Shown here: in pieces, positions 20,414-32,439 of the stretch
Layout: every line of letters starts with the position of its first letter
Position numbering within the stretch: position 1 is the first letter of the stretch
DNA from: Roseococcus sp. SYP-B2431
GTDB taxonomy: Bacteria > Pseudomonadota > Alphaproteobacteria > Acetobacterales > Acetobacteraceae
DNA length: 64,000 nucleotides
Assembly (NCBI RefSeq): GCF_004336745.1
Contig: NZ_SJXD01000025.1
Coordinates: 62,001-126,000 of the forward strand
Direction: 5' to 3'
Position numbers and translations under genes: made by a program
Notes under the pieces: model-generated
The model's input: the letters and a program-made list of their open reading frames with translations, nothing else
What the model was told of the DNA's origin: nothing
Database searches by the model: none

Positions 20414-20866
20414 ATGGACTTGCGGAGCCGTTTCACCGCCGAGCTCAAGACCGCCATGCTGGCGCGCGACGCCGCGACCACCGGGACGCTGCGCATGATC
20501 ACGGCCAAGCTGAAGGACACGGACATCGCCGCCCGCCCCGGCCCGCCGATCGAGGAGCCGGCGATCGTCGCCATGCTCCGCGGCATGGCGAAGTCGCGTC
20601 GGGAGTCGGTGGAGCTCTATCGCCAGGGCGGCCGCGAGGAGCTGGCCGCCAAGGAGGAGGCCGAGATCGCCGTGATCGAGAGTTTCCTGCCGGCCCAGAT
20701 GGACGAGGCCGGGCTGCAGGCCGCGGTCGCCGCCGCCGTTGCGGAGACGGGCGCCGCCACGATCAAGGACATGGGCAAGGTGATGGCCGCGCTGAAGGCG
20801 AAGCATTCGGCCAGCCTGGACATGGCCAAGGCCGGCCCGGCCGTGAAGGCCGCGCTCGGCGGCTGA
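20414..20866 (+). CDS. GatB/YqeY domain-containing protein
   Basis: The protein has 150 residues, the standard stand-alone YqeY size. It begins MDLRSRFTAELKTAMLARD and contains the helical YqeY domain throughout, with LYRQGGREELAAKEEAEIAVIESFLPAQM in the middle. The domain resembles the tRNA-binding tail of GatB, but the cellular role is not established. AAGGA precedes the ATG at normal spacing. It is divergent from carA. It ends 1 bp from the convergent DUF3126 gene. Confidence 0.93.
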   Translation: MDLRSRFTAELKTAMLARDAATTGTLRMITAKLKDTDIAARPGPPIEEPAIVAMLRGMAKSRRESVELYRQGGREELAAKEEAEIAVIESFLPAQMDEAGLQAAVAAAVAETGAATIKDMGKVMAALKAKHSASLDMAKAGPAVKAALGG

Positions 20867-20867
20867 C

Positions 20868-21083
20868 TTACTGGTTCGGAAGATCCTCGGCGAGCACGGT
20901 GATGGTGACGTGGTAGGCCACCTCGCCATCCTCGGAGTCGCGGTCCACCGTCCCGATCGTCTCGGCGCCCGCCAGCACCTCGACCGGACCGTTGCGGGTC
21001 TGGGCCGCGCGGATCATGAGGTTCGGGCTGCCGAGCAGCTTGCGGAGATGGGCCTGGACGGCCTGGATTTCGGCGGGCTTCAT
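20868..21083 (-). CDS. DUF3126 family protein
   Basis: This 71-residue protein resembles the small alphaproteobacterial DUF3126 family in size and pattern: an N-terminal helix (IQAVQAHLRKLLG) followed by beta strands with VEVLAGAETIGTVDRDSEDGEVAYHVT. The function is unknown. It is convergent with the YqeY gene, with 1 bp between the stops. Confidence 0.85.
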   Translation of the reverse strand: MKPAEIQAVQAHLRKLLGSPNLMIRAAQTRNGPVEVLAGAETIGTVDRDSEDGEVAYHVTITVLAEDLPNQ

Positions 21084-21204
21084 GCGGGCCGCTTAGCCCT
21101 CCGGCCGCGGCTTGGCAATCGAAAGGCGCGGCGCTCGTTCCGATCCGGTGCAACCTTCGCGTCGGGTGGGAATTCCCCCGTCAATCGCTCATGGGAGAAT
21201 GCAG

Positions 21205-21339
21205 ATGATCCGTATCCGTGCCGTGGCGCTGCTTGCCGGCCTGCTCCTCGTCTCCGCCTGCAGCCCGAGCCTCAGCTTCGGCTCGGCCCCCTCGCCCGCG
21301 CATGTGGTGATGGCCTCGGGCCCCGCGCCGACCCGCTGA
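21205..21339 (+). CDS. Very small putative lipoprotein
   Basis: The predicted product has 44 residues: a lipoprotein signal with lipobox LVSAC (cysteine near residue 20), then a short serine/proline/alanine-rich tail. GGGAGA sits 6 bp before the ATG at 21205, which favours it over the ATG at 21199. No family is recognised. It abuts the convergent DUF2459 gene. Confidence 0.55.
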   Translation: MIRIRAVALLAGLLLVSACSPSLSFGSAPSPAHVVMASGPAPTR

Positions 21340-21972
21340 TCAGCTCCGGGCGAGGGTGGGGCGGCAGGCGGCGGGCAGCGCCGCGACCTGCCGCATGACC
21401 TCGCCGGCCAGGACCGCGCCCTCGGACCGGACGGGAAACCCCGCGGTGGCCAGCTTCCGCGCGGTCCAGGTGTTGCAGGTGTGGTCCAGGCTGTAGCCCT
21501 CCGCGGCTTCGTAGAAATCGCTGCCGCGCAGATGGCTTACGAAGGCGGGATGGCCCTCGCCGGTCAGCCGGAAGCTGTCCCAGAGCGAATCCGCCAGCCG
21601 CATCAGCCCCGCATCGTCGAGCGGGAGGGTGAGGACGGTCGCGGCCATCGCCTCCTCGGGCGGGACGGAGAGCGCTGTGACCTGCATGATCCCCGGCCCG
21701 GCAAAGGGGCCTGCCAGCCATTCCGACAGCCCGCGCGCCGGCGCGGTCATGAAGTTCCGCTTGCCGAAGCCGAGCATCAGCCAGGCCGCGCCGCGATAGG
21801 TGGCCGCGAAGCTGCCCATGGATGCGGCCGGCACCGCGATCTCCGTGTGCCAGGAGCGCGACACCACCCGGATGCGGCCGCCGGCGGCCGGGCAGGATCG
21901 CGGCTCCGGCAGGGCGGCGCAGCCGGCGAGGCCTGCCGCGCCGACCAGGAACGCCCGGCGCGGCAGGCTCAA
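21340..21972 (-). CDS. DUF2459 domain-containing protein
   Basis: The protein has 210 residues. An N-terminal signal with a twin arginine and a lipobox-like LAGC suggests export and perhaps lipidation. The DUF2459 pattern is present: SRSWHTEIAVP early, LMLGFGKRNFM, and the late CNTWTARKLA. The fold has been compared with NlpC/P60-like proteins, but the function is unknown. Its ATG overlaps the cydB stop by 4 bp, so it is expressed with the cytochrome bd operon. Confidence 0.8.
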   Translation of the reverse strand: MSLPRRAFLVGAAGLAGCAALPEPRSCPAAGGRIRVVSRSWHTEIAVPAASMGSFAATYRGAAWLMLGFGKRNFMTAPARGLSEWLAGPFAGPGIMQVTALSVPPEEAMAATVLTLPLDDAGLMRLADSLWDSFRLTGEGHPAFVSHLRGSDFYEAAEGYSLDHTCNTWTARKLATAGFPVRSEGAVLAGEVMRQVAALPAACRPTLARS

Positions 21973-22988
21973 TAGTATTTCAGCTCCTGCGCCTTGCCGC
22001 CGAAGATGCGCCAGATGAGGAAGGTGTAGACGCCGATCAGGGGCAGCACCGCGACCGCGCCCACCAGGATGACGATCAGCGATTCCGGGGCGCTCGCGGC
22101 CTCGAAGATGGTGAGCCGGTCGGGCACCACATAGGGCCAGAAGCTATAGGCCAGCCCCTGCACGCAAAGCGCGAAGATGGCCGCCGTCGCCACGAAGGGC
22201 ACCCAGTCGAGCGAATGGTCCGGACGGGGATAGCGCCGCAGGAAGATGTGCAGCAGCAGGAAGAGCGCGCCGCTGGCCAGCGGGATCGTGCCCAGCCCGA
22301 AGATCTCCGGGAAGCTGAACCAGCGATCGAAGATGCGGGGGCTGACCAGCGGCGTGACGGCGCTGACCACGACGACGCCGATCCAGGTGGCGTAGAGGGC
22401 GCGCCGGGCCCAGCGCGTGGCCATCTGCTGCAGGTCGTGCTCGCAGCGCCAGACCAGCCAGGCGCCGCCGATCAGCGCATAGCCTGCGACGACGAAGACG
22501 CCCGTCAGCATGCCGAAGGCGAAGGTCTGCCAGCCGGGTTCGAAGCCCAGGATATATTCGCCGAGCATCCAGCCCTGGCAGAAGGCGGCTAGGATGGAGC
22601 CGCCCTGGAAGGCCATGTCCCAGCGCAGCTTCTGGGCCGGCGGCGCCTTGGCGCGGAACTCGAAGGCCACGCCGCGCAGGATCAGGCTGAACAGCATCAG
22701 GAAGACGGGGATATAGAGCGCCGTCAGCACCACCCCATGGGCCTTGGGGAAGGCGGTGAGCAGGATGCCGACGCCCAGCACCAGCCAGGTCTCGTTGGCG
22801 TCCCAGAAGGGGCCGATGCTGGCGATCATGCGGTCGCGCGTGGCCTCGTCGGGCGTGGAGCGCAGCCAGATGCCGACGCCGAGATCCGCGCCGTCCAGGA
22901 TGGCATAGGCCAGCATCGAAATGGCCATCAGCGCGGCGAAGGTGATCGGCAGCCAGGCGCCGTCGGGAAGGGTCTCCATGGCCGTCAC
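21969..22988 (-). CDS. cydB: Cytochrome bd-type quinol oxidase subunit II (CIO type)
   Basis: The protein has 339 residues with about nine membrane segments. It begins with a helix containing AILDGADLGVGIWL, followed by NETWLVLGVGILLTAFPKA, both typical of CydB/CioB. It partners CydA in the inner membrane. The stop overlaps the DUF2459 start and the start overlaps the cydA stop. Confidence 0.95.
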   Translation of the reverse strand: MTAMETLPDGAWLPITFAALMAISMLAYAILDGADLGVGIWLRSTPDEATRDRMIASIGPFWDANETWLVLGVGILLTAFPKAHGVVLTALYIPVFLMLFSLILRGVAFEFRAKAPPAQKLRWDMAFQGGSILAAFCQGWMLGEYILGFEPGWQTFAFGMLTGVFVVAGYALIGGAWLVWRCEHDLQQMATRWARRALYATWIGVVVVSAVTPLVSPRIFDRWFSFPEIFGLGTIPLASGALFLLLHIFLRRYPRPDHSLDWVPFVATAAIFALCVQGLAYSFWPYVVPDRLTIFEAASAPESLIVILVGAVAVLPLIGVYTFLIWRIFGGKAQELKYY

Positions 22989-24331
22989 TCCGCCGGGGCC
23001 GGGTTGAGGGGATCCTGCCCGCCGACCTGTTCGGGCTCCGGCGCGTCGGGGCGGCGGGCGAGGTACATGAGCGTGAGGATGTAGGCCAGCAGCAGCCCCG
23101 CATAGAGCAGGATATAGCCGGTCAGCGAGGCGAAGATCGTCGTTGCCGGCACCGGGCCCGCCGCGTCGGCGGTGCGCAGGATGCCGGAAACCAGCCAGGG
23201 CTGCCGGCCGATCTCGGTGACGTACCAGCCCGCCAGCGTCGCCACCCAGCCGGAGAAGGTCATGGGGATCAGCAGCCGCGCGAGCCAGGGCGTGACGCCG
23301 CGCCGCCGCAGCGTCCAGACGCCGAACCAGGAGACGAGGAGCATCAGCATGCCCAGGCCCACCATGATGCGGAAGGCGAAGAAGACGGGCGCGACGGGCG
23401 GGTGGTTGCCCTCGAACTCGTTGAGGCCGCGGATGGTCCCGTCGGCCGAATGGGTCAGGATCCAGCTCGCCAGCGTCGGGATCTCGATCACGTAGCGGTT
23501 GGTGCGGGCGGCCTCGTCGGGCCAGGCGAAGAGGCGCAGGGCGGCGCGGCTCTCCGTCTCCCAGATCGCCTCCATGGCGGCGACCTTCTGCGGCTGGTGC
23601 TCCAGCGTGTTCAGCCCATGCGCGTCACCCGCGAAGATCTGGATGGGAATGAGGATGGCGCCCAGGATCACGCCCGTCTTCAGCGCGCGCTCCACGCCGG
23701 GCGCGCGGTCGCCGCGCAGCCATCGCCAGGCGGAGAGGCCGGCCACCAGGAAGGCGACGGTCAGCCCGGAGGCCAGCAGCTTATGGGCGAGCCGGTAGGG
23801 GAAGGAGGGGTTGAAGATGACCGCGGCCCAGTCCGTCACGAAGGCGACGCCGTCGCGCATCTCGAAGCCCGCGGGCGTCTGCATCCAGGAGTTCAGCGCG
23901 AGGATCCAAAAGGCGGAGAAGGTGGTGCCGCCGGCCACCAGCACGGTGGCGGCCGTATGGGCCCAGTTCGGCACGCGGCCGTAGCCGAAGAGCATGACGG
24001 CGAGGAAGGAGGCCTCGAGGAAGAAGGCGGTGATGACCTCATAGGCCAGCAGCGGGCCCGCGATATTGCCCACGCGCTCCATGTAGCCCGGCCAGTTGGT
24101 GCCGAACTGGAAGCTCATGGTGACACCCGAGACCACGCCCAGCGCGAAGGAGAGGGCGAAGACCTTCACCCAGAACCTGTAGGCCTCCATCCAGGACGCC
24201 TCCTTCGTGGCGTCGAAGCGCAGCTTGAAGAAAAGCAGCACCCAGCCCAGGGCGATGGTGATGGTGGGGAAGAGGATATGGAAGGAGATATTGGCCGCGA
24301 ACTGCATCCGGGCCAGCATGATCGCGTCCAT
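22985..24331 (-). CDS. cydA: Cytochrome bd-type quinol oxidase subunit I (CIO type)
   Basis: The protein has 448 residues. H18 in NISFHILFP corresponds to the high-spin heme ligand, the LAHKLLASG histidine to the second ligand, and GRQPW marks the quinol-oxidising region. The periplasmic Q loop is short, as in the cyanide-insensitive (CioA) class. It reduces oxygen to water with quinol at low oxygen or under inhibitor stress. A palindrome-containing promoter lies about 75-105 bp upstream. Confidence 0.96.
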   Translation of the reverse strand: MDAIMLARMQFAANISFHILFPTITIALGWVLLFFKLRFDATKEASWMEAYRFWVKVFALSFALGVVSGVTMSFQFGTNWPGYMERVGNIAGPLLAYEVITAFFLEASFLAVMLFGYGRVPNWAHTAATVLVAGGTTFSAFWILALNSWMQTPAGFEMRDGVAFVTDWAAVIFNPSFPYRLAHKLLASGLTVAFLVAGLSAWRWLRGDRAPGVERALKTGVILGAILIPIQIFAGDAHGLNTLEHQPQKVAAMEAIWETESRAALRLFAWPDEAARTNRYVIEIPTLASWILTHSADGTIRGLNEFEGNHPPVAPVFFAFRIMVGLGMLMLLVSWFGVWTLRRRGVTPWLARLLIPMTFSGWVATLAGWYVTEIGRQPWLVSGILRTADAAGPVPATTIFASLTGYILLYAGLLLAYILTLMYLARRPDAPEPEQVGGQDPLNPAPAE

Positions 24332-24405
24332 CGGTCGGGGCGTCCTTCTTTTCGGCCGGCTGCTTCCGGCGGGTTCTGCCGGCGACGGGGACCGAACTAT
24401 GAGAA

Positions 24406-24434
24406 AGCATGTTCAGGAATTCCTGAAAGTTCAA
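24406..24434 (-). promoter_or_regulatory. cydA promoter with perfect palindrome in the spacer
   Basis: On the minus strand TTGAAC (24434-24429) and CATGCT (24411-24406) are 17 bp apart. The spacer carries the perfect 16 bp palindrome TTCAGGAATTCCTGAA (24412-24427). It does not match the FNR consensus, so a different oxygen-, nitric-oxide- or redox-responsive repressor is possible. Confidence 0.5.
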
Positions 24435-24521
24435 GATGACGGAAAGGCCCTGCCGGCGGCCGGCGCGGCCCGCACCCGAGTCGGATTCGCGGCGCAAGCG
24501 ATGTAGATTGGGCGGGCGACC

Positions 24522-26306
24522 ATGGCGCTTCCCCCCACCTTCCTCGACGAGCTTCGCGCCCGGACCCCCATGCCCGGGCTGGTCGGCCGGCGCGTGCGCC
24601 TGTCCAAGTCCGGCCGCAACTGGAAGGGGCTCTGTCCCTTCCACAGCGAGAAATCGCCCTCCTTCTACGTCTATGACGACAGCTTCCACTGCTTCGGCTG
24701 CGGCGCGCATGGCGACGCCTTCGCCTATGTCATGCGCGCCGAGGGCGGCGGCTTCATGGAGGCCGTCGAGCGGCTGGCCGGCGAGGCCGGGCTCGACGTC
24801 CCCAAGCCCACGCCCGAGGCCGCCGCCCGCGATCGCCGCGCGCGCGACCTCCATGGCGTGCTCCAGGCGGCCGAGGCCGCCTATGCGCGCCGCCTCCGCA
24901 TGCCGGAGGGCGCCGAGGCGCTCGCCTACCTCCGCAACCGCGGCCTGACGGACGAGACGATCCGGAAGTTCGGCCTCGGCTGGTCCGGCGCCGGCCGCGG
25001 CGCGCTCGCCGCCGAGCTGCGGGAGGAGGGGATCCAGCAGGCGCAGCTTCTCGAAGCCGGACTGATGCAGGAGCGGGAGGAGGGCCGCGCGGTCGATCTC
25101 TTCTTCAACCGCGTCATGTTTCCGATCCGCGACCGGCGCGGGCGCGGCGTCAGCTTCGGCGGCCGCATCCTCGGCGACGGCCAGCCCAAATACGTGAACG
25201 GGCCGGAGACGGCGCTCTTCTCCAAGCGCCGCAACCTCTATGCGCTGGACCTCGCGCGGGAGGGCGTGTTCCGGGGCGCCAGCCTGATCGTCGCCGAGGG
25301 CTACATGGACGTGATCGCGCTTCATCAGGCCGGCTTCGCCGGCGCGGTCGCCCCCCTCGGCACAGCGCTCACCGAGGAACAGATGAAGTCCCTCTGGCAG
25401 GTCAGCCCCGAGCCGGTGCTCTGCTTCGACGGCGACGCCGCCGGCATCCGCGCCGCGGCCCGCGCGGCCGAGCTGGCCCTGCCCCTGCTTGCCCCCGAGC
25501 GCACCCTCCGCTTCATGACCCTGCCCGCCGGCGAGGATCCGGACACGCTGATCCGCAAGGGCGGCCCGCGCGCCTTCCAGGCCGCGCTCGACGCGGCGCA
25601 GCCGCTCTCCCAGGCACTGTTCGGACTGATCGTCGGCGGCAAGGTCCCCGAAAGCCCCGAAGGCCGGGCCGCCCTGCGCAACCGCCTCGCAGCCGCTGCC
25701 CAGACCATCCCGGACAGGGCGCTGGCCGCGGAATTCCGCCGTTCCTTGCTCGACCGCTTCTTCTCGCTGACCAAGCGGCCGGGCCTGCGCGCCGCGCCGC
25801 GCCACCCCCGCCCGGAGCCCGATCGCGAGGCGGCCCAGGCCAAGCGCGCCCGCATCCTCCTGGCGATCTGCATCCATCATCCGGAGCTCCTGCACGACAT
25901 AGAGGAGCCGCTGTCGCTCCTGGACCTTCCCGCGGGCGCGCCACAGCAGGTGAGGAATGCGCTGCTGGCCTGGGTTCCAGAGGCCTCACGCCTTGACTCC
26001 GGAGAGTTGATCGCCCACCTCGCGAGCGGTGGGGCCGCATCAGCCAGCCAATGGGTCTTGAAGGTTCCGGACCTGCCGCGCGAGGCAGGGCCGGGGGGGC
26101 AGCCCAAGGAGGCGCTGGATGCGTTCTGGCAGTTCTTTGGTTTCTTGCGAGGCGAGGCGGAGCTGGCCGAGGATGCTCGGGCAGCTCGCGAAGCGTTCGA
26201 GGCCCAGGGCGACCTGGCCACCCAGACCCGGCTGATCCGGCTGACCGAGGCGCTCGATGCGCTGCGGCGTGGCGAGGCCGAGGCCGAGCCGAATGAGATG
26301 AGTTAG
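24522..26306 (+). CDS. dnaG: DNA primase
   Basis: The protein has 594 residues. The N-terminal CHC2 zinc finger is seen as [11 protein letters not shown]...FHCFGCG (about residues 38-66), followed by the RNA-polymerase-like core and a Toprim domain with [11 protein letters not shown] and FDGDAAG. The C-terminal helicase-binding part is shorter and variable. It makes RNA primers at the fork with DnaB. The ATG at 24522 has no strong Shine-Dalgarno site. The rpoD gene follows 70 bp later, the classical primase-sigma arrangement. Confidence 0.97.
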   Translation: MALPPTFLDELRARTPMPGLVGRRVRLSKSGRNWKGLCPFHSEKSPSFYVYDDSFHCFGCGAHGDAFAYVMRAEGGGFMEAVERLAGEAGLDVPKPTPEAAARDRRARDLHGVLQAAEAAYARRLRMPEGAEALAYLRNRGLTDETIRKFGLGWSGAGRGALAAELREEGIQQAQLLEAGLMQEREEGRAVDLFFNRVMFPIRDRRGRGVSFGGRILGDGQPKYVNGPETALFSKRRNLYALDLAREGVFRGASLIVAEGYMDVIALHQAGFAGAVAPLGTALTEEQMKSLWQVSPEPVLCFDGDAAGIRAAARAAELALPLLAPERTLRFMTLPAGEDPDTLIRKGGPRAFQAALDAAQPLSQALFGLIVGGKVPESPEGRAALRNRLAAAAQTIPDRALAAEFRRSLLDRFFSLTKRPGLRAAPRHPRPEPDREAAQAKRARILLAICIHHPELLHDIEEPLSLLDLPAGAPQQVRNALLAWVPEASRLDSGELIAHLASGGAASASQWVLKVPDLPREAGPGGQPKEALDAFWQFFGFLRGEAELAEDARAAREAFEAQGDLATQTRLIRLTEALDALRRGEAEAEPNEMS

Positions 26307-26376
26307 TATGGGGAGGGGGGTTCCCTCTTCCCGGTGCGATGATGACCGGTACGGCTTACTGGCGATGGAGCAGCGG

Positions 26377-28290
26377 ATGGCGAGCAAGACGGCGAATGGC
26401 AGCGAGACGGCCGAGGCCCGCGAGGAAGCGGTCGAGGGCGTGCTGCTCGATATCACCTCCGCCGCCGTCAAGAAGCTCATCGCCCGCGGCAAGGAGCGCG
26501 GCTACGTCACCTATGACGAGGTGAACGCGGCCATGCCGCAGGAGACCGTGAGCTCCGAGTTCATCGAGGACACCCTCTCCTCCCTCTCCGAAGCCGGCAT
26601 CAACGTCGTCGAGGCCGAGGAGTCCGAGGAGGGCGAGACCAAGGCCGCCAAGCCCGAGGGCGAGGGCGAGGAGAAGGAAGAGGAGGAGTCCGGCGGCAAC
26701 GTCGACGAGGAAAGCCTCGGCCGCACCGACGACCCCGTCCGGATGTACCTGCGCGAGATGGGCAGCGTGGAGCTGCTCTCCCGCGAGGGCGAGATCGCCA
26801 TCGCCAAGCGCATCGAGGCCGGCCGCGACATGATGATCGGCGGGCTCTGCGAAAGCCCGCTCACCTTCAAGGCCATCGTCGCCTGGCACGACGCGGTCAA
26901 GGAAGGCCGCATGCTGCTGCGGGACGTGATCGACCTCGAGGCCACCAACAACGCCGACAACCCCGAGGGCACGCCCCCGGAGCCGGAGGAGTTCGAAGAA
27001 GGCGAGGAGGGTGAGGGCGTCGGCCTGTCGCTCTCCGCGCTCGAGGAGAAGCTGAAGCCGGAGGTCCTCGCCAATTTCGAGGCGATCCAGACCATCTTCA
27101 CCAAGCTCAACAAGCTCTCCTCGAAGCGGATGGACGCCTATACCTCGGGCGAGGAGCTGGTGGGCCGCTCGGAGAAGACCTACGAGAAGTCGCGCCTGGA
27201 GCTGGTGCAGCTCGTGGAGAAGGTCCACCTCCACAATAACCGCATCGAGGAGCTGGTCGAGCAGCTCAAGGCCCTGAACCGCAAGCTGAACACGCTGGAC
27301 GGCCAGGTGCTGCGCATGGCGCTGGCCCAGAAGGTCCGCCGCGAGGAGTTCCTGGAGAACTGGATCGGCAGCGAGCTCGATCCGGGCTTCATCGACCGCG
27401 TGGCGAAGCTGAAGGGCAAGGCCTGGCCCGCCTTCGCGCTCAAGGCCCGTGACGACCTGGAGCATGTGCGCGTCGAGATCGGCGCCATCGCGGGGGCGAC
27501 CGGCCTGCCGGTCGGCGAGTTCCGCCGCGTCTACAAGACGGTCTCCGCCGGCGAGCGGGACATGAACCAGGCGAAGAAGGAGATGATCGAGGCCAACCTG
27601 CGCCTCGTGATCTCCATCGCCAAGAAGTACACCAATCGCGGCCTGCAGTTTCTGGACCTGATCCAGGAGGGCAATATCGGCCTGATGAAGGCGGTGGATA
27701 AGTTCGAGTACCGCCGCGGCTACAAGTTCTCGACCTATGCCACCTGGTGGATCCGGCAGGCCATCACGCGCTCGATCGCCGATCAGGCGCGGACCATCCG
27801 TATTCCCGTGCATATGATCGAGACCATCAACAAGCTGGTCCGCACCTCGCGCCAGATGCTGCACGAGATCGGCCGCGAGCCCCAGCCGGAGGAGCTCGCC
27901 GAGAAGCTCGGCATGCCGCTGGAGAAGGTCCGCAAGGTCCTGAAGATCGCCAAGGAGCCGATCTCCCTCGAGACGCCGATTGGCGACGAGGAGGACAGCC
28001 ATCTGGGCGACTTCATCGAGGACAAGAACGCGATCATCCCGCTCGATGCCGCGATCCAGTCCAACCTGCGCGAGGCCACGACCCGCGTGCTCGGCAGCCT
28101 CACGCCCCGCGAGGAACGCGTGCTGCGCATGCGCTTCGGCATCGGCATGAACACCGACCACACGCTGGAAGAGGTCGGCCAGCAGTTCAACGTGACGCGC
28201 GAGCGCATCCGGCAGATCGAGGCCAAGGCGCTGCGCAAGCTCAAGCACCCCAGCCGCTCCCGCAAGCTCCGCAGCTTCCTGGAAACATGA
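26377..28290 (+). CDS. rpoD: RNA polymerase primary sigma factor (sigma-70)
   Basis: The protein has 637 residues. Region 1.1 is present (LITRG-type [20 protein letters not shown]), followed by an acidic linker rich in glutamate (about residues 75-110). Region 2 contains [24 protein letters not shown] and [10 protein letters not shown], and region 4 contains [14 protein letters not shown]. The ATG at 26377 is preferred because GGAG lies 6 bp upstream; the ATG at 26365 would add four residues. Its stop overlaps the next start by 4 bp. Confidence 0.97.
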   Translation: MASKTANGSETAEAREEAVEGVLLDITSAAVKKLIARGKERGYVTYDEVNAAMPQETVSSEFIEDTLSSLSEAGINVVEAEESEEGETKAAKPEGEGEEKEEEESGGNVDEESLGRTDDPVRMYLREMGSVELLSREGEIAIAKRIEAGRDMMIGGLCESPLTFKAIVAWHDAVKEGRMLLRDVIDLEATNNADNPEGTPPEPEEFEEGEEGEGVGLSLSALEEKLKPEVLANFEAIQTIFTKLNKLSSKRMDAYTSGEELVGRSEKTYEKSRLELVQLVEKVHLHNNRIEELVEQLKALNRKLNTLDGQVLRMALAQKVRREEFLENWIGSELDPGFIDRVAKLKGKAWPAFALKARDDLEHVRVEIGAIAGATGLPVGEFRRVYKTVSAGERDMNQAKKEMIEANLRLVISIAKKYTNRGLQFLDLIQEGNIGLMKAVDKFEYRRGYKFSTYATWWIRQAITRSIADQARTIRIPVHMIETINKLVRTSRQMLHEIGREPQPEELAEKLGMPLEKVRKVLKIAKEPISLETPIGDEEDSHLGDFIEDKNAIIPLDAAIQSNLREATTRVLGSLTPREERVLRMRFGIGMNTDHTLEEVGQQFNVTRERIRQIEAKALRKLKHPSRSRKLRSFLET

Positions 28291-28859
28291 TCCGTCTGGT
28301 CGAGCCGACCACCCGGATCGCGGTGGATGTGACGTTCCTGCGCATGGAGCGGCCCCCCGCCAGGCGCGGCCCGGCCCTGCCGGCCGGCCTGGAGGTCGAG
28401 CGGCTCTTCCCGCGCTGCAGCGTGCCGCATTACCGGCAGCTTTATGCGGCGGTCGGCCATGATTATGTCTGGTGGCTCCGCCGCACGCTGAGCGACGGTG
28501 AGCTGGAATCGATCCTCGATGACCGGGCGATCAGCATCAGCGTGCTGCGCAACGCCGAGGGCGAGCTGGGCTTCTACGAGCTCGACCGGCGCGCCTGGCC
28601 TGTGATCAACCTCGCCTATTTCGGGCTGATGGGCCGGGGGATCGGCCTGGGCGTCGGCATGCCCTTCCTGCATCACGCCATAGCGGCGGCTTGGTCCGAG
28701 GGCTGCACGGCGATGACGGTGAACACCTGCACGGCCGATCATCCGCGCGCCCTGCCCAATTACATCAAGGCGGGTTTCCGGAAACTTCGCACCGTGCGCG
28801 AGGAATGGCCCGTGCCCGACCGGCTGGGCCTGCCGATCCCGGACCGCCTGCGGATCTAG
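28287..28859 (+). CDS. GNAT family N-acetyltransferase
   Basis: The protein has 190 residues. Residues 55-170 follow the GNAT fold, with a strand of the type LGFYELDRR, the helix after [21 protein letters not shown], and [22 protein letters not shown], the usual beta-4/alpha-4 and carrier-binding pattern. The acceptor is unknown. It is coupled to rpoD by a 4 bp overlap. Relatives next to rpoD in this bacterial group would support a conserved but unassigned role (not checked). Confidence 0.8.
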   Translation: MIRLVEPTTRIAVDVTFLRMERPPARRGPALPAGLEVERLFPRCSVPHYRQLYAAVGHDYVWWLRRTLSDGELESILDDRAISISVLRNAEGELGFYELDRRAWPVINLAYFGLMGRGIGLGVGMPFLHHAIAAAWSEGCTAMTVNTCTADHPRALPNYIKAGFRKLRTVREEWPVPDRLGLPIPDRLRI

Positions 28860-28869
28860 CCGGCGGTTC

Positions 28870-29040
28870 TCAATTCAGCAGCCAGCCGAGCGCGACGATT
28901 CCGCCGATCAGCAGAGCGACCGCCCGGGCGACCACCCAGAACTCCCCCTCGATGAAGCCTTCCTCGGCTGCGCTCGAGCGCGTGACGGGAGAGCGGCGGG
29001 AGCCGGGGGCCATGAGCGGGGCGGAACGCAGCCGGGGCAT
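28870..29040 (-). CDS. Tiny single-pass membrane protein, paralogue of the gene at 29189
   Basis: The predicted product has 56 residues: a basic, serine-rich N-terminus and a C-terminal membrane helix ([19 protein letters not shown]...WLLN). GGAGAGG precedes the ATG at suitable spacing. Over 25 residues its end aligns without gaps to the next small protein, sharing the GE-W-V-RA-L-GGI pattern (10 identities by eye). That similarity is the main evidence that both are real genes. Function unknown. Confidence 0.6.
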   Translation of the reverse strand: MPRLRSAPLMAPGSRRSPVTRSSAAEEGFIEGEFWVVARAVALLIGGIVALGWLLN

Positions 29041-29188
29041 CGCAATCGGACCTCTCCAGGGGGAGCGGAAAGCGAGAAGGGCTGTGCTCCCGTGGCGGGC
29101 GGGGGCCCTGCCGTCGATCTGATCCCAGTTAAGATACCGCAGGTTGTATGTCTACGAAAATTTCCCGAGCTGCGTGCAGGTGCCGCCG

Positions 29189-29374
29189 TCAGCTGTCGAT
29201 GGTCATCATCACGTAGCTGACGATGGCGATCCCGCCCAGGATGAGCAGCAGGGCCCGGATCACCATCCAGCCCTCGCCCCTGGCCGGCCCTTCCTCGGGC
29301 CTGGCGGTGGAGAGCACCTGGGGCGGCTGCGGCTCCGTTCCAGGAGCCATGCTGTCGATATGCCTGTCGCTCAT
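29189..29374 (-). CDS. Tiny single-pass membrane protein, paralogue of the gene at 28870
   Basis: The product has 61 residues: a hydrophilic proline/glutamate-rich N-terminus and a C-terminal membrane segment (GEGWMVIRALLLILGGIAIV). GGAGGG lies 5-10 bp before the ATG. It shares its C-terminal helix pattern with the 56-residue protein downstream on the same strand. A tail-anchored inner-membrane protein is the likely topology. Function unknown. Confidence 0.65.
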   Translation of the reverse strand: MSDRHIDSMAPGTEPQPPQVLSTARPEEGPARGEGWMVIRALLLILGGIAIVSYVMMTIDS

Positions 29375-29481
29375 GCGGCCCTCCGATGGTTCGGGCGCAT
29401 CCGGCGCGCGCCACCGGGGTCAACCCGGCAAGGCGGCGAAAGTTGTCGCGAGGGCTCGCGGGAAGCCGCCTTGAATCCCCC

Positions 29482-29555
29482 TGCGCCCGGCAGGACTTGA
29501 ACCCGCAACCAAGCCGTTATGAGCGGCCCGCTCTAACCAGTTGAGCTACGGGCGC
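29482..29555 (-). tRNA. tRNA with CAT anticodon, probably tRNA-Ile2(CAT) or elongator tRNA-Met
   Basis: The reverse strand folds into a full cloverleaf of 74 nt including the discriminator A. The acceptor stem is GCGCCCG/CGGGCGC, the D stem GCTC/GAGC, the anticodon loop CTCATAA, and the T loop TTCAAGT. CCA is not encoded. The CTTGGT segment after the anticodon stem resembles bacterial tRNA-Ile2, whose C34 is converted to lysidine by TilS. An initiator tRNA is unlikely because the first base pair is a full G-C and the stem lacks the GGG/CCC anticodon-stem pattern. Confidence 0.9.
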
Positions 29556-29606
29556 GAAGGGAGCTTGTTTGTGGAGCGATTCAGGGCAGGCCGGCAAGAC
29601 GCCGCG

Positions 29607-30140
29607 TCAGCCGGCCTTCCTGGCCCGCTCGATCGCCTCGCGGACGAGCGCCTTGGCCTCGTCCGCGCCGCCCCAGCCCAGGACCTTGACCCACTTGCCG
29701 GGCTCCAGGTCTTTGTAGTGCTCGAAGAAATGGCGGATCTGGTCGAGCGTGATCTGCGGCAGGTCGGTGATCGTGTGGACGTTCACGTAGCGCTTGGTGA
29801 GCTTGGGCGAGGGCACCGCGATGATCTTCTCGTCGCCGCCGCCGTCGTCCTCCATCTTGAGCACGCCGATCGGGCGGACGTTGATGACCGCGCCCGGAAC
29901 GATGGGGCGCGTATTGGCCACCAGCACGTCGATCGGGTCGCCGTCGTCGCTCAGGGTGTGCGGGACGAAGCCGTAATTCCCCGGGTAGCGCATCGGCGTG
30001 TAGAGGAAGCGGTCGACGAAAAGCGTCCCGGCCTCCTTGTTCATCTCGTATTTGATGGGCTCGCCGCCAATGGCCACCTCGATGATCACATTCAGGTCGT
30101 CCGGCGGATTCTTGCCGAGGGGAATCGCATTCAGGTTCAT
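29607..30140 (-). CDS. ppa: Inorganic pyrophosphatase (soluble, family I)
   Basis: The protein has 177 residues. The family I signature is DGDPIDVLV, and the active-site region includes [18 protein letters not shown] and KRYVNVHTI. It hydrolyses pyrophosphate to phosphate in the cytoplasm with magnesium. It is divergent from the proton-pumping pyrophosphatase gene, with 166 bp between the starts. Confidence 0.97.
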   Translation of the reverse strand: MNLNAIPLGKNPPDDLNVIIEVAIGGEPIKYEMNKEAGTLFVDRFLYTPMRYPGNYGFVPHTLSDDGDPIDVLVANTRPIVPGAVINVRPIGVLKMEDDGGGDEKIIAVPSPKLTKRYVNVHTITDLPQITLDQIRHFFEHYKDLEPGKWVKVLGWGGADEAKALVREAIERARKAG

Positions 30141-30261
30141 CTGGAGGCTCCAGGCAGGCGGATGACGTCGGTGGCAGCGTCAAACCACAAAAACCGCCGG
30201 GGCGCGAGGGCAGGGCGCGCTTGTTGCGCCGCGGCCGGAGCGCGGCCTAACCTCAGGCGAA

Positions 30262-30281
30262 TCGCCGCCAGAAGGCGGCGA
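30262..30281 (+). promoter_or_regulatory. Hairpin in the hppA leader
   Basis: TCGCCGCC, loop AGAA and GGCGGCGA form a perfect 8 bp stem that ends about 26 bp before the hppA GTG. It lies close to but not over the GGGGAG ribosome-binding region. A regulatory or stabilising role is possible. Confidence 0.4.
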
Positions 30282-30306
30282 AACCAACGGGAAGAGGGGA
30301 GTCTAA

Positions 30307-32424
<2,118 letters not shown>

Positions 32425-32439
32425 GCCAGGCGGGACGAG

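Noticed and set aside
24412-24427. FNR/Anr site at cydA
   Set aside because: The palindrome is TTCAGGAATTCCTGAA and not the TTGAT-N4-ATCAA consensus.
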